NCBI GenBank assembly: GCA_038144425.1 | Contig: JAYQNS010000002.1 | Span: 62,001-126,000 of the forward strand | Length of the DNA: 64,000 nt | DNA from: Salivita marina | Lineage (GTDB): Bacteria; Pseudomonadota; Gammaproteobacteria; Pseudomonadales; Azotimanducaceae | Reading direction: 5' to 3' | Shown here: piece by piece, positions 46,872-56,596 of the stretch | Numbering within the stretch: the stretch's first letter is position 1 | Layout: each line of letters starts with the position of its first letter | Made by a program: the position numbers and the translations under genes | Notes under the pieces: generated by a model | Database searches by the model: none | Seen by the model: the letters and a program-made list of their open reading frames with translations, nothing else | What the model was told of the DNA's origin: nothing

Positions 46872-47321
46872 GTGCCTGCCCTGGTGGAGCGAATCAAAGA
46901 CGCGGTTAAAGACGCCATGCGCGCCCGAGATAAGGCGCGTTTGGCGTCTTTGCGTTTGATCACTGCGGAATTTAAGCGCATCGAAGTTGATGAGCGCATT
47001 GAGATTGACGATCCGCGCGCGCTCTCCGTGCTCGACAAAATGGTAAAGCAGCGGCTCGATTCGGAAGCGCAGTATCGCGCGGCGGGGCGGGACGAGCTTG
47101 CCGAGGTCGAAGCCTTTGAAATTACCGTCATCCGCGAATACCTTCCCGAGCCTCTTAACGATGAGGCCCTCGACGCCCTCGTGGCCGAGGCCATTAGCGC
47201 AATAGGTGCCACCTCCATGGCACAGATGGGTGCGGTCATGGGGCAGCTGAAGCCTCAGGTGGCCGGCCGCGCCGACATGGGCGTGCTCAGCGCTAAGGTG
47301 AAGGGGCAACTCTCCTCCTAG
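46872..47321 (+). CDS. GatB/YqeY domain-containing protein
   Basis: A 149-residue protein of the YqeY family: RIKDAVKDAMRARDKARLAS at the start, AFEITVIREYLPEPLNDEAL and MGAVMGQLKPQVAGRADMG near the end. The domain resembles the tRNA-binding tail of GatB, but the cellular role is not established. GTG 46872 follows rpsU after 10 bases, so it is in the same transcript. Its place between rpsU and dnaG is conserved in pseudomonad-type genomes. Confidence 0.92.
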   Translation: MPALVERIKDAVKDAMRARDKARLASLRLITAEFKRIEVDERIEIDDPRALSVLDKMVKQRLDSEAQYRAAGRDELAEVEAFEITVIREYLPEPLNDEALDALVAEAISAIGATSMAQMGAVMGQLKPQVAGRADMGVLSAKVKGQLSS

Positions 47322-47411
47322 CCCCTTGGCCGTTGTGCGCTTACGCCCGAGTCGCGCAGCGCAGCGCGAACCCCATGCTATGCTTTTTCCCCGGGGGCAT
47401 GAGTGAGCCGA

Positions 47412-49241
47412 ATGGCCGGTCGCATTCCTCAAGAGTTCATTAACGATCTCCTCGACCGCGTCGACGTGTCCGAGGTGATTGGCGCGCGCCTTGAATTGAA
47501 ACGAGCGGGTAAGGAATTCAAGGGGCTATGCCCCTTTCACGGAGAGAAGACGCCCTCCTTTCACGTGGTCCCGGAAAAAGGGTTCTACCACTGCTTTGGC
47601 TGTGGCGTGCACGGCACGGCCCTCACCTTCCTTCTTGAGCACGACCGCCTTGAATTCGTGCAGGCCGTGGAGACCCTCGCGGCTATGGCTGGGGTCGAGG
47701 TCCCTCGGGAAGCGGGGGTCGTGCGTAAAAACGATCGGCGAAGCGCGCTCTTTGCCGTGCTTGAGCGGGCCGATCGGTGGTTCCAGCTCCAGCTTCGTCA
47801 GCATCCCGAGCGTGCACGGGCCGTGGCCTATCTGAAGGGTCGTGGGCTCACCGGCGCGACGGCGAAGCACTTCGGTATTGGCTACGCGCCTTCGGGTTAC
47901 GAAAACCTGTTGAAGGCCCTGGGGGGTGGGCAAGCCCTCGAGAAACAGCTGATTGAGGCCGGGCTCCTAGCCAGCCGGGAGAGCGGCGGAAGCTACGATC
48001 GCTTTCGGGATCGCATCACCTTTCCCATTCGCGATGGGCGGGGCCGTACCATCGGCTTTGGAGGTCGGGTGCTTGGCGATGGTCAGCCGAAGTATCTAAA
48101 TTCCCCCGAAACCCCGGTTTTTCACAAAGGGCGCGAGCTCTACGGCCTTTGGGAGTGTCGCCAGGCGCTGCGGGACCCGGAGCGGGTGCTGCTGGTGGAG
48201 GGCTACATGGATGTGGTCGGCCTCTCCCAGGCCGGGGTGCCGGAAGCCTGTGCAGCCCTGGGCACGGCAGCGACGGCCGACCATTTGGAAAAGCTCTTCC
48301 GCCTTGCTCCGGAGGTTGTGCTGTGTTTCGACGGCGACGCCGCGGGGCGCCGGGCTGCTTGGAAGGCGGCGCAGCTGGCCCTGGATGCGCTGAACGACGG
48401 TGTTTCCGTGCGGGTGCTGTTTCTTCCTGATGGCGAGGATCCCGATTCCCTCGTTTCCAAAGAGGGTGCGGAAGCCTTCCGGGCCAGGGTGGGGAAGGCC
48501 GAGGCGCTGTCGAGCTACCTATTCCGCACCTTGGGGGAGGGCCTCGACCTCGCCCTGCTCGACGATCGCTCTCGCTTGGCGCATCGGGCCCGCCCCCTCC
48601 TAGAAAGGATCCCCGGGCAGCTCGTAAAAACGTTGATGTATCAGCGCCTTGCAGAGTTAACGGCGTTGCCCCAGGGGGCGCTTGAGGCGGCGCCGGAGCA
48701 GGCGGCGCCAGTGGATGCTTATGCCGATGGACCGTTTCCCGAGGACCCTCTTGAATCGGAAGGGCCGCTGACGCTTCGACGTCCCGAACCCGCTGCAGCC
48801 CCGGGTCGGGTTCGCCGGGAGCGTGCGGAACGGGCTCTGGCTTTGTTGCTCAAGCGCCCCGATCTCGCCGATGCGGTGCCCGAGGCGGCGCTGGCGGCGC
48901 TATCGGAGCATCGCTCCGAGGCGGGACAGCTGCTTGCGGAGCTGCTCACTATCCTCCAGCAGAGCCCCGGCCTATCGGCCTCCGCACTGCTTGGGCGCTA
49001 TGTGGGGACCGACGCTCATGAGCGTTTGCTAAGCCTCGCCTCGACGCCCCTACCTTTCGAAGGCACTGCCCTCAACACGGAGTTCGGGGAACTGCTCGGG
49101 CATCTTAGGGTCGAAGGGGAGACGGACAAACGCCGCGCCCTCCTCGAACGGATCCGCACGGGTCAGGCTCAAGACGGGGATCTTGAGGCCTTCCTTGCTC
49201 TTAAGCGGGCCGCCGCGGGGGTTGATCCCCAGTCATCCTAG
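47412..49241 (+). CDS. dnaG: DNA primase
   Basis: DnaG makes RNA primers for replication. The 609-residue protein has the CHC2 zinc finger CPFHGEKTPSFHVVPEKGFY-HCFGC (residues about 38-62), the RNA polymerase-like core with GFGGRVLGDGQPKYLNSPET, the TOPRIM motif LLVEGYMDVVGL and FDGDAAGRRAAWKA, then a variable C-terminal helicase-binding region. ATG 47412 (MAGRIPQEFINDL) is preferred over GTG 47403. Confidence 0.96.
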   Translation: MAGRIPQEFINDLLDRVDVSEVIGARLELKRAGKEFKGLCPFHGEKTPSFHVVPEKGFYHCFGCGVHGTALTFLLEHDRLEFVQAVETLAAMAGVEVPREAGVVRKNDRRSALFAVLERADRWFQLQLRQHPERARAVAYLKGRGLTGATAKHFGIGYAPSGYENLLKALGGGQALEKQLIEAGLLASRESGGSYDRFRDRITFPIRDGRGRTIGFGGRVLGDGQPKYLNSPETPVFHKGRELYGLWECRQALRDPERVLLVEGYMDVVGLSQAGVPEACAALGTAATADHLEKLFRLAPEVVLCFDGDAAGRRAAWKAAQLALDALNDGVSVRVLFLPDGEDPDSLVSKEGAEAFRARVGKAEALSSYLFRTLGEGLDLALLDDRSRLAHRARPLLERIPGQLVKTLMYQRLAELTALPQGALEAAPEQAAPVDAYADGPFPEDPLESEGPLTLRRPEPAAAPGRVRRERAERALALLLKRPDLADAVPEAALAALSEHRSEAGQLLAELLTILQQSPGLSASALLGRYVGTDAHERLLSLASTPLPFEGTALNTEFGELLGHLRVEGETDKRRALLERIRTGQAQDGDLEAFLALKRAAAGVDPQSS

Positions 49242-49254
49242 GGCGCCCCGGGAG

Positions 49255-49283
49255 TTGGGCTTAGCCTTGATTCGTCGTATAAT
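49255..49283 (+). promoter_or_regulatory. Sigma-70 promoter of rpoD
   Basis: TTGGGC (49255-49260), 17-base spacer and a perfect TATAAT (49278-49283) lie 48 bases before the rpoD start, just after the dnaG stop. This gives rpoD its own promoter within the cluster. Confidence 0.7.
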
Positions 49284-49330
49284 ATTCGGCTCGCCCGCCG
49301 ATATCGAACGCCCTGACGCGAAGGAGCACC

Positions 49331-51145
49331 ATGGCCGCTCAGAGTGCAACGCAGGAACAGCAATCCCAGCTCAAGGAACTTATCGCCAAAGGTAAGGAGC
49401 AGGGCTACCTGACTTACGCGGAAGTGAATGATCACTTACCCGCGGATATTTCTGATCCTGATCAGATCGAAGACATCATTCGTATGATCACGGAAATGGG
49501 CATCAAGGTCTTCGAACAGGCCCCCGATGCCGATGAGTTGCTGACCGCCGGGGATTCTTCCGCAGATGAGCTCGCCGCGGAAGAGGCTGCTGCTGCTTTG
49601 GCTGCGGTGGAGACAGAGGTGGGGCGCACCACCGATCCGGTCCGCATGTATATGCGGGAGATGGGCACGGTCGAACTGCTCACCCGGGAGGGAGAAATTG
49701 AGATTGCAAAGCGCATCGAGGAAGGGCTCCGCGATGTGATGGCAGCCGTCAGCCAGTTCCCCGGGACGGTGGAGTACATCGTCAACGCCTACGATCAAGC
49801 GGTCGAAGACGACAAGCTCACGGACGTACTCATTGGTTATCTTGATCCTACCGATGATGTGCCCCCGGCGGCCCAGGTCCAAAATCGCAATGACAGCGAT
49901 AGCGACGATGACGAGGAGACGGAAACCAACACTGGGCCTGATCCCGAGGAGGCGCGGGCGCGCTTCGAGGTCATCCGAAAGCAGCTGAAGAAGACCGAGC
50001 GCAACATCAAGCGCTATGGCCGGGATGGGAATGCTGCGGTCAAAGACCTCAGTGCGCTTTCCGAGTGCTTTGCCCCGCTCAAGCTGACGCCAAAGCACTT
50101 TGACGAAATCGTACGTCGGGTCCGCATCAACCTTGATGCGGTGCGCGAACAGGAAAAGGTGATCAGCCAGACGCTCATCCGCCGTGGCCGCATGCCGAAA
50201 AAGGTGTTTCTCGCCGAGTTCCCGGGCAAGGAAATCGATGAGAAGTGGCTCGAGAAGCAAATTACGGGCAAGCAGGATTGGTCCTCGCGTTTGACGGCCC
50301 ATGCCGACGAGCTCCGCCGGGCGCAACGTCGCCTGCGCGCCGTGGTGGAGGAGACCGGGCTCACCGTTGCCCAGGTTAAGGAAATCAACCGCGCCATGTC
50401 CCTCGGGGAAGCCAAGGCGCGGCGGGCCAAGAAGGATATGGTGGAGGCGAACCTCCGCCTAGTCATTTCCATTGCCAAGAAATACACCAATCGGGGCCTG
50501 CAGTTCCTCGATCTGATCCAGGAAGGCAACATCGGCCTTATGAAGGCCGTTGATAAGTTTGAGTACCGCCGCGGCTATAAGTTCTCCACCTACGCCACTT
50601 GGTGGATTCGCCAGGCCATTACCCGCTCCATCGCCGACCAGGCGCGCACCATTCGCATTCCTGTGCACATGATTGAAACGATCAACAAGCTCAACCGCAT
50701 ATCTCGGCAAATGCTGCAGGAGATGGGGCGCGAGCCGACCCCCGAAGAGCTCGGGGAGCGCATGGAGATGCCCGAGGACAAGGTCCGCCGGGTGCTTAAG
50801 ATCGCCAAGGAGCCTATCTCCATGGAGACCCCCATCGGAGACGATGAAGATTCCCATCTGGGAGATTTCATCGAAGACGTCACCGCCGGGTCTCCCATCG
50901 ATATGGCGACGGACGAAGGGCTTCGGGAAGCCACCCGCTCGGTGCTCGGGGGCTTAACGGCTCGGGAGGCCAAGGTGCTCCGCATGCGTTTTGGCATAGA
51001 CATGAACACGGACCACACGCTTGAAGAGGTGGGCAAGCAGTTTGATGTGACCCGGGAGCGGATCCGGCAGATCGAAGCTAAGGCGCTTCGTAAGCTGCGC
51101 CATCCCACGCGCTCCGATCACCTACGAAGCTTCCTCGACGAATAA
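49331..51145 (+). CDS. rpoD: RNA polymerase sigma factor RpoD (sigma-70)
   Basis: The primary sigma factor. The 604-residue protein has region 1.1 at the N-terminus (QSQLKELIAKGKEQGYLTY), region 1.2 (TDPVRMYMREMGTVELLTRE), a non-conserved acidic insert (DSDSDDDEETETNTGPDPEE), region 2 (NLRLVISIAKKYTNRGLQFL, YKFSTYATWWIRQAITRSI), region 3 and region 4 (FDVTRERIRQIEAKALRKL). ATG 49331 follows AAGGAG. A strong terminator follows. Confidence 0.98.
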   Translation: MAAQSATQEQQSQLKELIAKGKEQGYLTYAEVNDHLPADISDPDQIEDIIRMITEMGIKVFEQAPDADELLTAGDSSADELAAEEAAAALAAVETEVGRTTDPVRMYMREMGTVELLTREGEIEIAKRIEEGLRDVMAAVSQFPGTVEYIVNAYDQAVEDDKLTDVLIGYLDPTDDVPPAAQVQNRNDSDSDDDEETETNTGPDPEEARARFEVIRKQLKKTERNIKRYGRDGNAAVKDLSALSECFAPLKLTPKHFDEIVRRVRINLDAVREQEKVISQTLIRRGRMPKKVFLAEFPGKEIDEKWLEKQITGKQDWSSRLTAHADELRRAQRRLRAVVEETGLTVAQVKEINRAMSLGEAKARRAKKDMVEANLRLVISIAKKYTNRGLQFLDLIQEGNIGLMKAVDKFEYRRGYKFSTYATWWIRQAITRSIADQARTIRIPVHMIETINKLNRISRQMLQEMGREPTPEELGERMEMPEDKVRRVLKIAKEPISMETPIGDDEDSHLGDFIEDVTAGSPIDMATDEGLREATRSVLGGLTAREAKVLRMRFGIDMNTDHTLEEVGKQFDVTRERIRQIEAKALRKLRHPTRSDHLRSFLDE

Positions 51146-51150
51146 GCTTA

Positions 51151-51175
51151 AGCGCCCTCCGGGGCGCTTTTTTTT
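51151..51175 (+). terminator. Rho-independent terminator of rpoD
   Basis: Stem AGCGCCC/GGGCGCT with TCCG loop (51151-51168) followed by eight T, five bases after the rpoD stop. Confidence 0.95.
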
Positions 51176-51226
51176 GCCCCTAGGCGGCGAGGTAACGCCG
51201 CCTGAGGTGCTATACTTCGGCCCTCC

Positions 51227-51303
<77 letters not shown>

Positions 51304-51575
51304 TTCTTCGAACGTCACGGCCTGGTCTACCACTGCCGTTGGCTTAGGCGGCAGCCATAAGCGGCATTTCTCCCACCCCGGCGATCACGTCACCCGTCAA
51401 GAGCCTTACTAGAAGGAAGTCCAGAGGAGGAGGGGTCCTTGTCGGCTTCGAGGTCCGACTGCGTGGCATCGCGGAGCACCTGGAATGCCGATGGGTCGAG
51501 GGTTTCATCGGCTTCGACCATTCGGAGTGATTCGTTGTAAATTGGCTCGCAGCTAAAGTCCGCAGAGATTGAGCG
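51304..51575. other. Intergenic region after the tRNA, no supported gene
   Basis: The 272 bases between the tRNA and the aldehyde dehydrogenase gene hold no recognised gene, terminator or repeat. A 43-codon frame on the minus strand (51390-51521) reads like protein but lacks a ribosome-binding site. This is the join between the conserved backbone and the catabolic block. Confidence 0.5.
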
Positions 51576-53031
51576 ATGCTAGAGGAGTGGGGGGTTAGAT
51601 CGGGGCACCTTATCAACGGCGCCTGGGTGCCCGGACGACCGGGGGTGGAGGTGTTCTCGCCGATCGACGAAGCACCGCTGGGGCGTATCGCGGAAGCCAC
51701 GGACGAGGAGGTCGGTGCTGCGGCGCGGGGAGCCGCGGCGGCCTTTCCCGCTTGGGCGGCGCTCGGGGCAGAAGGTCGTTTGCCCTACCTCCTTCGCTTC
51801 GCGGAGGAAATTGGGGCCCGGGCCGACGCCTTTGCATCGGTGGAGGCGCTGGACGCGGGCATTCTTGAGTCTCGCATGCGCCACGGCATTGTGCCCCGGG
51901 CGCAGCTCAACATTCGTCATTTCGCTGAAGCGGCCTTAACGCTCCAGGATCGAGTGCTGGAGACGGCGCAGGCGCGCCATCAGGTGCGCCACGACCCTGC
52001 GGGGGTCTGTGCCATCATCACCCCCTGGAATTCGCCACTCATGCTCAGCACCTGGAAGCTTGGGCCGGCGCTGGCGGCGGGGAACACCTGCATCCTAAAG
52101 GCGCCGGAGTGGGCGCCCTTTTCCAGCGCTCTTGTGGCTCAGGCTGCGGAGGCCGCTAGCCTTCCCCCGGGGGTTCTGAATCTTTTGCAGGGTACGGGGG
52201 CTGGGACCGGTGCAGCCCTCATCGATCGACCCGAGCTCGCGCGCATTTCCTTCACCGGTTCCACCGCCACGGGGCGGGCCATCGGCGCCGCCGCCATGGG
52301 GCGGCTCGTGCCCTGTAGCTTAGAGCTCGGGGGGAAATCGCCCTTCATCGTGCTCCCGGGCGCCGATCTCGACCTGGCGGCGCGCACCGGCGCCCTGATG
52401 TATCGCAATGCGACGCAGGTTTGCCTGGCGGGGACGCGCCTGCTCATTCACGAGGGGATCTTCGAGGCTTTCCTCGAGTGCATGGGCCACTACGTCGCGC
52501 AGCTGACCGTCGGGGATCCTCGGGAAGCGGCTACGGAGGTGGGGCCCCTAATCCATCCGCGCCAGGCTGCCCGGGTGAAGGCCTATGTGGATGGGGCGGT
52601 GGAGCGGGGCGCTGAGGTTCGCTGGGGGGAAGCCCTCGAAGGTGGGGGCACTGTATTTCGAGCCCACCCTGCTGACGGGGCTTCCCGCCTCCGATCCTAT
52701 CGTGCAGGAAGAGGTGTTCGGCCCCGTGCTGGTGGCCCAGCCCTTCGCCGATGAGGCGGAGGCCATCGCCCTGGCCAACGATACGGTTTACGGTTTGGGT
52801 GGCGTGTGTTTTGGCCCCGAGGCCGATGCGATGCGCGTCTCTGAGCGCGTTCGCACGGGCTTTATCTGGGTCAATTCCTTTGGGATCCGCGATCTGGACG
52901 CGCCCTTTGGGGGTTGCCGCCAGTCTGGGGTAGGCCGGGAAGGGGGTGACTGGAGTTTTGAGTTCTTCTCTGACGTAAAGGACATCATCGTGCCCAAAGC
53001 GCCCTTCGAACCCAGCTTTGCCCACCGCTGA
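51576..53031 (+). CDS. hpaE: Aldehyde dehydrogenase, probably HpaE, with a frame break
   Basis: An NAD-dependent aldehyde dehydrogenase of about 485 residues. ITPWNSPLMLSTWKLGPALA, the Glu in CSLELGGKSPFIVLPG and the catalytic Cys in NATQVCLAGTR lie in the first frame; LYFEPTLLTGL, EEVFGPVLVAQPF and WVNSFGIRDLDAPFGG in the second. One missing G in the G run near 52643-52648 explains the break. The next genes encode homoprotocatechuate ring cleavage and later steps, so 5-carboxymethyl-2-hydroxymuconate semialdehyde is the likely substrate; this is inferred from context. Confidence 0.82.
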
Positions 53032-53043
53032 GGAGATTGGTTT

Positions 53044-53928
53044 ATGACTGAGGCGTCCTCGACCCCAGGGCGAATCGTTGGCGCGGCCCTGGTCTCGCAT
53101 CACCCAGGTTTGGCCCAGGAGGAAGACTTCCGTCTGAAGGCAGGAGACGGGCGGGATTCGGATTTGATCGCAGGGTACACGCGGCTGCGACACCATCTCG
53201 ATCGGGTGGTCGCGGACACGCTCGTGATCATCGATACGCACTGGTTCACCACGGGCTTTCACCTGATCGATGCGGGAGCGCACTACGAAGGCAGCTATGT
53301 CTCCGACGAGATGCCCTGGTACCTGGCCGATCGTCCCTATGCCTATGACGGCGATCCGGCCCTGGCGCGCCTCTGTGAAGCCGTTGCCGAAGAGCGGGGC
53401 ATTATGGCGCGCTGCGCTGACCATCCGGCTCTGCCGCGACACTACGGCACCGTGAACTTGGTGAACGCGCTCGGCAAGGGCGAGAAGGTGCTGACCCTGA
53501 GCTGCTGCCAGAATGCGCAGAACGCGCACTTCCTGGCGATGGGGGGCGTGCTCCGAGAGGCCATTCGTCGATCGGGAAAACGGGTGGTAATCCTCGCCTC
53601 CGGCGCCCTTAGCCATAAGTTTGTGCCCATTGATTGGAAGCAAGTGCACCCACGCATCTACCACCCCGACAACGTGTCTTCAGGGCATCACCGGGCTCGG
53701 GATCAGGAGGCCATTGCCCTGCTCTCGGCGGGGCGTCACGGCGATCTCCTTCGGGATTTCGCCGAGGATTTCCGTCGCCTGCCTTGGGAAGCCCTAGGGG
53801 CCCACTATCTACAAATGGTCGGTGCGCTCGGCGGCGCGGCCTGTACGGCTGCCGGGGAGTGCCTATCGGAGTATGAGAACGCTCGAGGCACGGGGAACAT
53901 TCATATCTGGTTTGAGGGGGAAGCATGA
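53044..53928 (+). CDS. hpaD: 3,4-dihydroxyphenylacetate 2,3-dioxygenase, class III extradiol (LigB family)
   Basis: The ring-cleaving enzyme of homoprotocatechuate meta-cleavage. The 294-residue LigB-superfamily protein has GAALVSHHPGLAQEED with metal-binding His residues, VIIDTHWFTTGFHLIDAG, ADHPALPRHYGTVNLVNAL and ILASGALSHKFVPIDW. Length and motifs match HpcB/HpaD of E. coli rather than the vicinal-oxygen-chelate type. ATG 53044 follows GAGGAGA. The stop overlaps hpaG by four bases. Confidence 0.9.
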   Translation: MTEASSTPGRIVGAALVSHHPGLAQEEDFRLKAGDGRDSDLIAGYTRLRHHLDRVVADTLVIIDTHWFTTGFHLIDAGAHYEGSYVSDEMPWYLADRPYAYDGDPALARLCEAVAEERGIMARCADHPALPRHYGTVNLVNALGKGEKVLTLSCCQNAQNAHFLAMGGVLREAIRRSGKRVVILASGALSHKFVPIDWKQVHPRIYHPDNVSSGHHRARDQEAIALLSAGRHGDLLRDFAEDFRRLPWEALGAHYLQMVGALGGAACTAAGECLSEYENARGTGNIHIWFEGEA

Positions 53929-54839
53929 GCGTACTTACGGGACCGCGCCGGGAGCGGCGGCGCGTGCTCCATAACGGAGCGCCTCGGTGGGGCGAGGTGG
54001 AGGGCGACCGACTTCGCCTTCAGGGCGGCCCCGTCGTAGCGCTTGATGCCTTGCCCGCGCTCCCGCCCTGTACCCCGCAGAGCATCTTCTGTCCCCATTT
54101 GACCTATCGCTCCCGGGGCTTTGAGTCCCGGGGCGTGCCCCAACCCACGGCCCACCCTACCTATTTCATGAAGCCGGTGACGGCGCTAGCCGCCCATGGC
54201 GCCGTGGTCGAGCGCCCTGAGGGGTGTCAGTATCTAAACTACGAAGGGGAATTCGCGGCGGTTATTGGGCGCCCTACCCGAGATGTGACGCCCGAGGAGG
54301 CCTGGTCGTGCATCGCGGGCTTTACCCCCGTGCTCGATCTTGGGCTTCACGATTTTCGCGATACCGATTCCGGCTCTATGCTGCGGGTGAAGGGTATGGA
54401 TGGCTTTTGTCCCGTGGGCCCGGGGCTCGTCACTGGTGTCGATCCCCGGGACTCTCGGCTTCAAACCTTCGTGAACGGCGAATGCGTGCAGGACGCGCAG
54501 ATTGGGGACGAGCTGATTTGGGGTCCCGAATACCTCATTGCCGATCTGGCTCGGCACATCACCCTTATGCCAGGGGATCTTGTGTTGACCGGGACGCCCT
54601 GCCACTCCCGGTCCGTGGTCCCGGGGGATGAGGTCAGTTTGAGCATCTCCCAGCTGGGGACCCTGACCGTGACGGTGACGGCGCGACCAGCGCCCCGAGC
54701 CGAGGCGGGCCATGCGCCGCAGGATTCGGAGGAGGCGCGGCGTGTAGCCCTAGGTAACGATGAGCGGGTTCCTGAGGCCCTGCGCGAGGGGCTGCAGCGA
54801 GCTCGGGCAAAGCGCTGCTCGCAGGAGGGGCAGGCATGA
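53925..54839 (+). CDS. hpaG: Fumarylacetoacetate hydrolase-family isomerase/decarboxylase (HpaG-like)
   Basis: The 304-residue protein has the FAH-fold metal site: YLNYEGEFAAVIGRPTRDVT with the Glu-x-Glu pair, VLDLGLHDFRDTDSG with the Asp, and PGDLVLTGTPCHS. In the homoprotocatechuate pathway this family decarboxylates 5-oxopent-3-ene-1,2,5-tricarboxylate and isomerises the product. In E. coli HpaG is a two-domain fusion of about 430 residues; here there is a single catalytic domain and a C-terminal Arg/Ala-rich tail of about 45 residues that does not resemble the family. Overlaps both neighbours by ATGA. Confidence 0.82.
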   Translation: MSVLTGPRRERRRVLHNGAPRWGEVEGDRLRLQGGPVVALDALPALPPCTPQSIFCPHLTYRSRGFESRGVPQPTAHPTYFMKPVTALAAHGAVVERPEGCQYLNYEGEFAAVIGRPTRDVTPEEAWSCIAGFTPVLDLGLHDFRDTDSGSMLRVKGMDGFCPVGPGLVTGVDPRDSRLQTFVNGECVQDAQIGDELIWGPEYLIADLARHITLMPGDLVLTGTPCHSRSVVPGDEVSLSISQLGTLTVTVTARPAPRAEAGHAPQDSEEARRVALGNDERVPEALREGLQRARAKRCSQEGQA

Positions 54840-55813
54840 AGATTGCGGTGGCGGGGCTTGGGGCGATCGGTCTTTGGCTAGCAGGGCGTCTACTCGCTGC
54901 CGGCCATGAAGTCCGATGCTTTGCCCGGGGGGCGACCCTGGAGGCATTGCAGCGCGAGGGGCTTCGCCTAACCTTTGAGGGTCAGGAAAGCGCCACACCC
55001 GTCTTTGCTACGGACGATCCGAAGGCCCTGGGTCCGGTCGATCTTTTGCTGCTGACACCAAAAAGCCAAGCGCTACCGGTTCTGGCGGCACAGCTCGGGC
55101 CGGCCATTACCCGAGCGACCACCGTCGTGCCCCTGTGCAATGGCGTGCCCTGGTGGTTCCTGGCGGAGGCGCCGCTGCCCCTTCAGGGCGGCTCCTTGCC
55201 GGGAATTGATCCCGGTGCGGTCTGCGAACGCGCGTGGCCTCTAGACCAGGTGCTCGGTTCCGTGGTCCATGCCTCGGCCACCCTGGCGGCCCCGGGCCGT
55301 GGGATTCATGTGATGGGGAACGGGCTGCTGCTGGGTCCCGTGGTGGACGCCGGAGCGCCTCGCTTGGCACCGGTGGTAGAAGTCTTTGAGGCCGCAGGTT
55401 TCAAAGTGGGGCCGCAAAGCGTGGCCGGCCTTCGCCAGGAAGTCTGGTACAAACTGTGGGGAAATATGACCATGAACCCCTTGTCGGCGTTGACCGGGGT
55501 GACCTGCGACGTGCTGCTGTCCGATCCCGATCTCCGCGCCTATGCCTCCGCCATCATGGATGAAGCCGCTGAGCTGGGGCGGGCCCTAGGCTGTCCCATC
55601 GAGGACAGCCCGGAGGATCGCCACGACGTGACCTTAGCCCTCGGCGCCTTCAAAACCTCCATGCTGCAGGACGCGGAGGCGGGGCGGCCCCTGGAGCTTG
55701 AGGCCTTGCTATGGACCCCTCAGTCCCTCGCTAAGCAGCTGGGCCTTGCCGTGCCTGGGATGGACGCGTTGGCGGGGACGATGCGAGTCTTCGAGAAAGG
55801 CCGGGGCTTTTAG
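54836..55813 (+). CDS. PanE-like ketopantoate reductase family protein
   Basis: A 325-residue NADP-dependent reductase: KIAVAGLGAIGLWLAGRLLA (Rossmann motif), LLLLTPKSQALPVLAAQL, TTVVPLCNGVPWWF and the C-terminal catalytic segment EVWYKLWGNMTMNPLSALTG with Lys and Asn. The family reduces ketopantoate for coenzyme A, but many paralogues act on other 2-oxo acids. Its four-base overlap with hpaG in a catabolic operon suggests a substrate other than ketopantoate; that is inference. Confidence 0.83.
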   Translation: MKIAVAGLGAIGLWLAGRLLAAGHEVRCFARGATLEALQREGLRLTFEGQESATPVFATDDPKALGPVDLLLLTPKSQALPVLAAQLGPAITRATTVVPLCNGVPWWFLAEAPLPLQGGSLPGIDPGAVCERAWPLDQVLGSVVHASATLAAPGRGIHVMGNGLLLGPVVDAGAPRLAPVVEVFEAAGFKVGPQSVAGLRQEVWYKLWGNMTMNPLSALTGVTCDVLLSDPDLRAYASAIMDEAAELGRALGCPIEDSPEDRHDVTLALGAFKTSMLQDAEAGRPLELEALLWTPQSLAKQLGLAVPGMDALAGTMRVFEKGRGF

Positions 55814-55820
55814 GGGCGCG

Positions 55821-56585
55821 CTACTTCAGCGCACCCTTGAGGGTCTTTGCATGGCGGCGGAGGACCGCCGCCAGTAGGGCGGTATCGGCACCCACGCCTA
55901 GGAGCGTCGCCCCGGCCTTCCGCGCCTCCCCAAGAAAGCGTTCGCTTCCCGTCATGAGTCCCGAAGGCACCCCGAGGGTCTGGGCTTTGCCGATGGCGTC
56001 CAGCACCCGCTGCTCCATTTCTGGATCGTCCACCGCGCCCAGCCGCCCTAGGGACGCCGTGATATCCGCGGGGCCAAAAAATACCCCCGCGAGGCCTGGG
56101 GTTTGGGCGATTGCGTCGAAGGCGTCCAGGGCCTGTACGGACTCGATCTGGATCCACAGCTGCACGTGTTCGTTGGCATCCGCCAGATACTCGCGATCGG
56201 CGCCCCAGCGAGAGGCCCGGGCGAGGCCTGCGCCGACACCGCGGATGCCTTCTGGGGGATAGCGCGTGGCCGCCACCAGGGCCTCGGCCTGGGCGCGGGA
56301 GTCGACCATGGGAATCAGCAGGTGGTCCGCGCCAATGTCCAGGTAGCGCTTGATGAGCGCTGGATCCCCGTGGGGAAGGCGTACAAAGGGCTGGCTCTCG
56401 TAAGCAGCGAGGGCCTGAAGCTGGCTCAGCACGGAGCGCAGATCGTTCGGGCCGTGTTCCGCGTCAATCAGGAGCCAATCGTAGCCGGCGCTCGCGACAA
56501 TCTCGGCGCCGAAGGGGTCGGCGAGGGCCAGCCAAAGGCCGACCATGCCTTCCCCGGCGGCGAGGCGTTCTTGGAAAGCACTCAT
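55821..56585 (-). CDS. hpaI: 4-hydroxy-2-oxoheptanedioate aldolase (HpcH/HpaI family)
   Basis: The class II aldolase that splits the final homoprotocatechuate intermediate to pyruvate and succinate semialdehyde. The 254-residue protein has GLWLALADPFGAEIVASAGY, WLLIDAEHGPNDL, IGADHLLIPMVDSRAQAEAL, IQIESVQALDA with the metal Glu, and GVFFGPADITASLG. Third gene of a minus-strand run after the transporter and hpaH. Ends 7 bases from the convergent PanE-like gene. Confidence 0.88.
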   Translation of the reverse strand: MSAFQERLAAGEGMVGLWLALADPFGAEIVASAGYDWLLIDAEHGPNDLRSVLSQLQALAAYESQPFVRLPHGDPALIKRYLDIGADHLLIPMVDSRAQAEALVAATRYPPEGIRGVGAGLARASRWGADREYLADANEHVQLWIQIESVQALDAFDAIAQTPGLAGVFFGPADITASLGRLGAVDDPEMEQRVLDAIGKAQTLGVPSGLMTGSERFLGEARKAGATLLGVGADTALLAAVLRRHAKTLKGALK

Positions 56586-56596
56586 GGGCCGGGCTC

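Noticed and set aside
51390..51521. 43-codon minus-strand frame (MVEADETLDPSAFQVLRDA...)
   Set aside because: Peptide looks protein-like, but there is no ribosome-binding site, no known family and the frame is short; kept only as a possible gene remnant.
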